Shown in pieces: positions 49,419 to 53,443 of a stretch of DNA of 53,443 nucleotides. Both the position numbers and the translations under genes were made by a program. The DNA is from Gammaproteobacteria bacterium. GTDB taxonomy: Bacteria > Pseudomonadota > Gammaproteobacteria > UBA9214. Under the pieces are notes generated by a model that ran no database searches, was not told where the DNA came from, and was given only the letters and a program-made list of their open reading frames with translations. The stretch is from contig JAJDNX010000101.1 of assembly GCA_022340485.1 (NCBI GenBank), positions 1 through 53,443 of the forward strand, given 5' to 3'. Position 1 is the stretch's first letter; every line of letters begins with the position of its first letter.

Positions 49419-50584
49419 CCTTGGTAACGGGACACTCCGCCGCGCTGGACTTCGCCCAGCCCGACCCGGTCGACCTGTCGTCGGGTAAATACGTCAAGCT
49501 GTGGCAGGGACCGCAACACCCCGGTATCACCGGCAACATGTCATTGGAACTGGTACTCGACGGTGACACCATCATCGAGTGCAAGACCCATGTCGGGTAC
49601 CTGCACCGCGGCTTCGAGAAACTCATGGAGCAGCGCACCTTCATCCAGAACTTCACCGTGGTGTGCCGCATCGCGGTACCCGAGCCGGCCTTCAACGAAT
49701 ACCTGTACGCGGCCGCAATCGAGGCCATCAGCGGCGTTCAGTCACCGCCGCGCGCGCAGTGGCTGCGCACGCTGAACCTGGAAATGATGCGCCTCGCCAG
49801 CTTCCTGATGTGGATCGGCGGCCAGGGCGGCGCGTTCGGCCAGTATACCGTAGCCAACTGGAGCCTCACCTACCGCGACTACGTGCTCGACCTGTTCGAG
49901 GAAATGACAGGGGCGCGCATCTACCATATGTACATGGTGCCCGGCGGTGTGCGCGCCGGCCTACCGGCTGGATTTGAGAAGCGCATTCTCAAGCTGATGG
50001 ATGACACCGACAAGCTGCTCGACCAGATCGAACGCGTGATGTACAACAACGTGGTATTCAAGGCACGTGCCAAGGGGCTCGGCGTCATTACCCGGGAAAT
50101 GGTGGACCCGTACGGCGTGGTCGGCCCGAATGCACGCGCCAGCGGTTTCCGACGCGACCTGCGCAAGGACGAACCCTATCTGGTGTATGACCAGCTCGAT
50201 TTCAATGTCATCAGCGGCAGTGCCGGTGATGCCTACGAACGCGCGTATCTGCGCTTGCAGGAAACCCGCCAGAGCGTCAACCTGATTCGCCAGGTCATCG
50301 CCGGTGCACCGTCGGATGGCCCGTTCCAGGCCGACATGCCGAACCTGCTGCACTGGAAGGTGCCGGCCGGTGAAACCTATGTGAAAGCAGAGTGCACCCG
50401 TGGCGAGTATGGCTACTACATGGTCACCGACGGCACCGAGATCGTGCGCCGCGTGCACGTGCGCGGTCCGAGCTACACCCATGCCATCGCACTGATGGAA
50501 CGCCTTGCGGTCGGCACCAATATCGCGGACATCGCCGGACTGATGGTATCACTGCACACCTATCCGCCCGAGATCGAGCGCTAA
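49415..50584 (+). CDS. NuoD/MbhL-like subunit without NiFe-site cysteines
   Basis: WQGPQHPGITGNMSLELVLDGD; VGYLHRGFEKLMEQRTFIQNF; PPRAQWLRTLNLEMMRLASFLMWIG; CTRGEYGYYMVTDGT; ATGA overlap with previous CDS. Confidence 0.92.
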   Translation: MTLVTGHSAALDFAQPDPVDLSSGKYVKLWQGPQHPGITGNMSLELVLDGDTIIECKTHVGYLHRGFEKLMEQRTFIQNFTVVCRIAVPEPAFNEYLYAAAIEAISGVQSPPRAQWLRTLNLEMMRLASFLMWIGGQGGAFGQYTVANWSLTYRDYVLDLFEEMTGARIYHMYMVPGGVRAGLPAGFEKRILKLMDDTDKLLDQIERVMYNNVVFKARAKGLGVITREMVDPYGVVGPNARASGFRRDLRKDEPYLVYDQLDFNVISGSAGDAYERAYLRLQETRQSVNLIRQVIAGAPSDGPFQADMPNLLHWKVPAGETYVKAECTRGEYGYYMVTDGTEIVRRVHVRGPSYTHAIALMERLAVGTNIADIAGLMVSLHTYPPEIER

Positions 50585-50596
50585 GCAGGAAAGATC

Positions 50597-52405
50597 ATGA
50601 ACCTGAAAGACTTGCTATCACCGTTCTACGTCTGGCAACGCGCCTTCGAGAAGCCCTATACCTCCATACGGCCCATACAGGAGCGACCCGGTGCCGCCGC
50701 CTATCGTGGCTTTCATATCAATATCAGCGAGGAATGCATCGGTTGCGGCACCTGCCACAAGATCTGCCAGAACGACGCCATCGACATGGTAAGAGTCGAG
50801 ACCTATGAAGGTCGCAGTGGTGACAGCGGCTTGCGCCCGCGCTTCGACTACGGCCGCTGCTGCTGGTGCGCCCTGTGCGTGGACATGTGTCCCGCCGGTT
50901 CGCTGCGCATGAGCAACGAGTACACCTGGATTACCAGCGACCCGACGGAGTTTCACTTCACCGCGGGCGTCGAGCACACCACCTGGCAGGACAATCCTCT
51001 GGGATACCACCGCGCGGAAGGCTACCACCTGTACCCGCCGAAGCGCATAGAAATGGAAATGCTACCCCCGGAGGTGAGCGTACAGTCGTTTGATGAAGTC
51101 GTCGCGGGTTACAGCGAACCACAGGCGCTGCTGGAGGCCGACCGCTGCATCGAATGCGGCATCTGCGTTGCCACCTGCCCGGCCCACATGGACGTTCCCG
51201 ACTACATCCGCAGTATCCGTGACCGCGATTACGAGAAGGGCCTGCAACTGATGTACCGCACCAACCCCTTCCCCGCCACCTGCGGGCGTATCTGCACGCG
51301 CCGTTGCGAGTCGGTATGCCCGGTCGGCATCCAGGGAGAAGCGATCGCCATTCGCTGGCTGAAACGCTTCATCGTCGACCAGATCCAGCCGCAGGACTAC
51401 GCCCGCATTCTGGCCGACCAGACCGGAAACAGTGGCCACCGCGTCGCCATCATCGGTGCCGGTCCCGGTGGCCTGAGTGCGGCCTATTACCTGCGCAAGC
51501 AAGGCCACGCGGTGACCGTATTCGAGGCGCAGGCAAGTGCCGGCGGCATGCTGCGCTACGGCGTGCCCAGCTATCGCCTGCCGGATGCAGACCTCGACAA
51601 GGACATCAATTACATCGTGTCACTCGGCGTGGACATTCGCTACAACACGCGCATCGGCAAGGACATTCGCTTCGAACAACTGCTGCAGGACTTCGATGCG
51701 CTGTTCCTGTCCACCGGCCTGTCGGTACCCTCCAGCATGCGCATCCACGGCGAGGAGCACCCGCGCGTGCTGTCCGGCCTGCAGGTGCTTGCCGATGTCG
51801 CCAGTGGTCGCGACCCGGGCGTCGGTCAAAAGGTCGCCGTCATCGGTGGCGGCAACGTTGCCATGGACGCGGCGCGGGTCTCGCGGCGTCTTGGCGCCGA
51901 GGTCACCATCCTTTACCGTCGGCGGATCGCAGACATGCCGGCGGATACCGAGGAAATACATGAATCACAGGAAGAAGGCTGCCACATCGTCACCCAGGCG
52001 ATCCCGGTAGAAATCATTGCGGCTAGCAGCCCGCAACAGGTTTCGATCAAGTGGGGTGAGGCCGAAATGGTACAGGACCCCAAGGGCGGTCGGCCACGCC
52101 CGGTGCTACAGGAAGACCGGATGCATGTGGAGACCTACGACTGCATCATTTCGGCCATCGGCCAGGGCAGCGACCTCGAGTTCCTGTCAAAGGAGATACA
52201 GGATCAGCTGGCCATCGAGTGGGGCAAATTCGCGCCGGGTGAATACCAGCACACCTCGCTGCAAAAGGTCTTCGTCGGCGGTGACGTTGCCAATCGCACC
52301 GCCGATGCCATCAGCGCCATCGAGGACGGCCATCACGCCGCGCGCGGCATCGACCGGTTCCTGAACCCGGACGCCCGGACGCATACAGACCAGGAGGTGA
52401 ACTGA
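50597..52405 (+). CDS. NuoI/MbhN-like 2[4Fe-4S] ferredoxin fused to GltD/NfnL-like NAD(P)H FAD oxidoreductase
   Basis: CIGCGTCHKIC and CCWCALCVDMCPAG; then CIECGICVATCPAHMDVPDYI...CGRICTRRCESVCPVG, FAD fold VAIIGAGPGGLSAAYYL, NAD(P) fold VAVIGGGNVAMDAARVSRRLGAEVTILYRRR. Confidence 0.93.
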   Translation: MNLKDLLSPFYVWQRAFEKPYTSIRPIQERPGAAAYRGFHINISEECIGCGTCHKICQNDAIDMVRVETYEGRSGDSGLRPRFDYGRCCWCALCVDMCPAGSLRMSNEYTWITSDPTEFHFTAGVEHTTWQDNPLGYHRAEGYHLYPPKRIEMEMLPPEVSVQSFDEVVAGYSEPQALLEADRCIECGICVATCPAHMDVPDYIRSIRDRDYEKGLQLMYRTNPFPATCGRICTRRCESVCPVGIQGEAIAIRWLKRFIVDQIQPQDYARILADQTGNSGHRVAIIGAGPGGLSAAYYLRKQGHAVTVFEAQASAGGMLRYGVPSYRLPDADLDKDINYIVSLGVDIRYNTRIGKDIRFEQLLQDFDALFLSTGLSVPSSMRIHGEEHPRVLSGLQVLADVASGRDPGVGQKVAVIGGGNVAMDAARVSRRLGAEVTILYRRRIADMPADTEEIHESQEEGCHIVTQAIPVEIIAASSPQQVSIKWGEAEMVQDPKGGRPRPVLQEDRMHVETYDCIISAIGQGSDLEFLSKEIQDQLAIEWGKFAPGEYQHTSLQKVFVGGDVANRTADAISAIEDGHHAARGIDRFLNPDARTHTDQEVN

Positions 52406-52406
52406 C

Positions 52407-52853
52407 ATGAATAGCGTGGATGAAATACTCGACTATGCCATTGACCAGGAACAGCAGGCCGCGGACTTCTACGCAGACCTGGCCGGCCGTGCCGAAAAGG
52501 CCGGCATGAAGGAAATCCTGCTGGATTTCGCCGCCGAGGAACAAAGCCACAAGCAACGGCTGCTGGCGGTAAAAGCCGGTGACCACAAGCTGACACCGGA
52601 ACAGCAGGTGCTGGACCTGAAGATCTCCGACTACCTCGTTGAGGTCGGTGCCAGCGCCAACATCTCTTATCAGGATGCACTGATCGTTGCCATGAAGCGG
52701 GAGCGTGCCGCCTTCCAGCTGTACAGCGACATGGCGGCAAAGGTGCCGGAAGGACATTTGAAGGAGGTCCTGCAGGGTCTCGCCAAGGAAGAGGCCAAAC
52801 ACAAGCTGTTCTTCGAATCGGAGTACGACGACCGCGTACTGCGGGATAACTAA
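52407..52853 (+). CDS. Ferritin-like / rubrerythrin-related di-iron protein
   Basis: EQQAADFYADLAGRAEKAGMKEILLDFAAEEQSHKQRL and RERAAFQLYSDMAAKVPEGHLKEVLQGLAKEEAKHKLFFE with two ExxH motifs; 1 nt after previous stop. Confidence 0.85.
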   Translation: MNSVDEILDYAIDQEQQAADFYADLAGRAEKAGMKEILLDFAAEEQSHKQRLLAVKAGDHKLTPEQQVLDLKISDYLVEVGASANISYQDALIVAMKRERAAFQLYSDMAAKVPEGHLKEVLQGLAKEEAKHKLFFESEYDDRVLRDN

Positions 52854-53101
52854 CCGTTATACTTACCGGATCGATCGACCATTTGCACCAGCACAACACC
52901 CTTGTCCTCAGGAAAGGGTTGGGGATAGCGGATCGAAGAGGGCAACAACCGCGTGTCGTCCCCCGGTTCCTGTGCTGCTCCCGGAGCACCCAGAGAACGG
53001 GCAGAAAGGAGAAGGAACTCTTCTTTTTGGCTAGTATTGCGAATTAACTGAATATTGTTTGCATACCTAAGGATGCGCCGCCTAAAGTCGGGGGGAAACC
53101 A

Positions 53102-53443
53102 ATGCAGTCCTTCAAGTACATACGCCGTTTTCGTGATCTTGGCATCGACGATGTGCCGCTGGTCGGCGGCAAGAATGCCTCACTGGGGGAGATGTACCAG
53201 GCCCTTTCCGGCGAAGGCGTAAGGATACCCAACGGCTTTGCCACCACGGCACAGGCCTATCGCGACTATCTGGCACACAACCACCTGGAGGCGCCCATTC
53301 AGGAGGCGCTGGCACAGCTGGATGTCGATAATGTCGAGGCACTGGCCAAAACCGGGGCACAGATACGCGGCTGGATCGTCGACGCGGAACTCCCGCCACA
53401 GCTGGTCAGCGAGATCACGGCCGCCTATGCGGAGATGACCGCA
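53102..53443 (+). CDS. ppsA: Phosphoenolpyruvate synthase (3' truncated by window edge)
   Basis: VPLVGGKNASLGEMYQALSGEGVRIPNGFATTAQAYRDYL; absent from ORF track because no stop is reached. Confidence 0.92.
   Translation, partial: MQSFKYIRRFRDLGIDDVPLVGGKNASLGEMYQALSGEGVRIPNGFATTAQAYRDYLAHNHLEAPIQEALAQLDVDNVEALAKTGAQIRGWIVDAELPPQLVSEITAAYAEMTA

Noticed and set aside
41556-52853. Calling the operon a [NiFe] group 4 hydrogenase or formate hydrogenlyase
   Set aside because: The NuoD/MbhL-like subunit lacks both CxxC motifs needed for NiFe binding, and no hyp or formate dehydrogenase genes are present in the window.
41556-52853. Calling the operon a standard NADH dehydrogenase (complex I, nuoA-N)
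   Set aside because: nuoE/F/G, nuoA and nuoJ are absent; MnhE/F/G/B and a DUF4040 subunit plus a flavoprotein fusion are present instead.
1-53443. CRISPR arrays, transposases, phage genes or restriction-modification/defence systems
   Set aside because: No regularly spaced repeats and no matching protein motifs were seen on either strand.

Overview
53.4 kb window, probably from a gammaproteobacterial chromosome (inferred from gene content and style). There are no rRNA genes, confident tRNAs, CRISPR arrays or transposases. Main blocks: (1) an Mrp/Mnh-type cation/proton antiporter operon with three MrpD-like subunits, preceded by a CPA2-type antiporter (1-8833); (2) hemN with a perfect FNR box, convergent with fnr, then gshA (8980-12900); (3) purC divergent from purE-purK, a DUF302 gene and assorted singletons; (4) a CbbR-type LysR regulator divergent from small TM protein/HPP/nhaA genes, next to an internally deleted EamA remnant (20278-24370); (5) a UDG-family gene, dxs, an LplT-like MFS gene, PiT+DUF47, an NhaD/ArsB-like and an SLC13/RCK_C transporter, gdh, glgX. 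The most interesting region is 41556-52853: a tightly packed operon with the subunit order of an archaeal-style membrane-bound hydrogenase/sulfane reductase (MBH/MBS). It holds Mrp-type subunits, a 1057-aa fusion of two antiporter-like subunits, and NuoH, NuoB, NuoC and NuoD homologues. The NuoI-like ferredoxin is fused to a GltD/NfnL-like NAD(P)H flavoprotein, and a ferritin-like di-iron protein follows. The NuoD-like subunit lacks the N-terminal NiFe-ligand cysteines (and has no C-terminal Cys pair) and also lacks the canonical complex I quinone-site His and Tyr. It is therefore a complex I-like enzyme of unassigned substrate. All family calls come from reading translated motifs; no database search was run.
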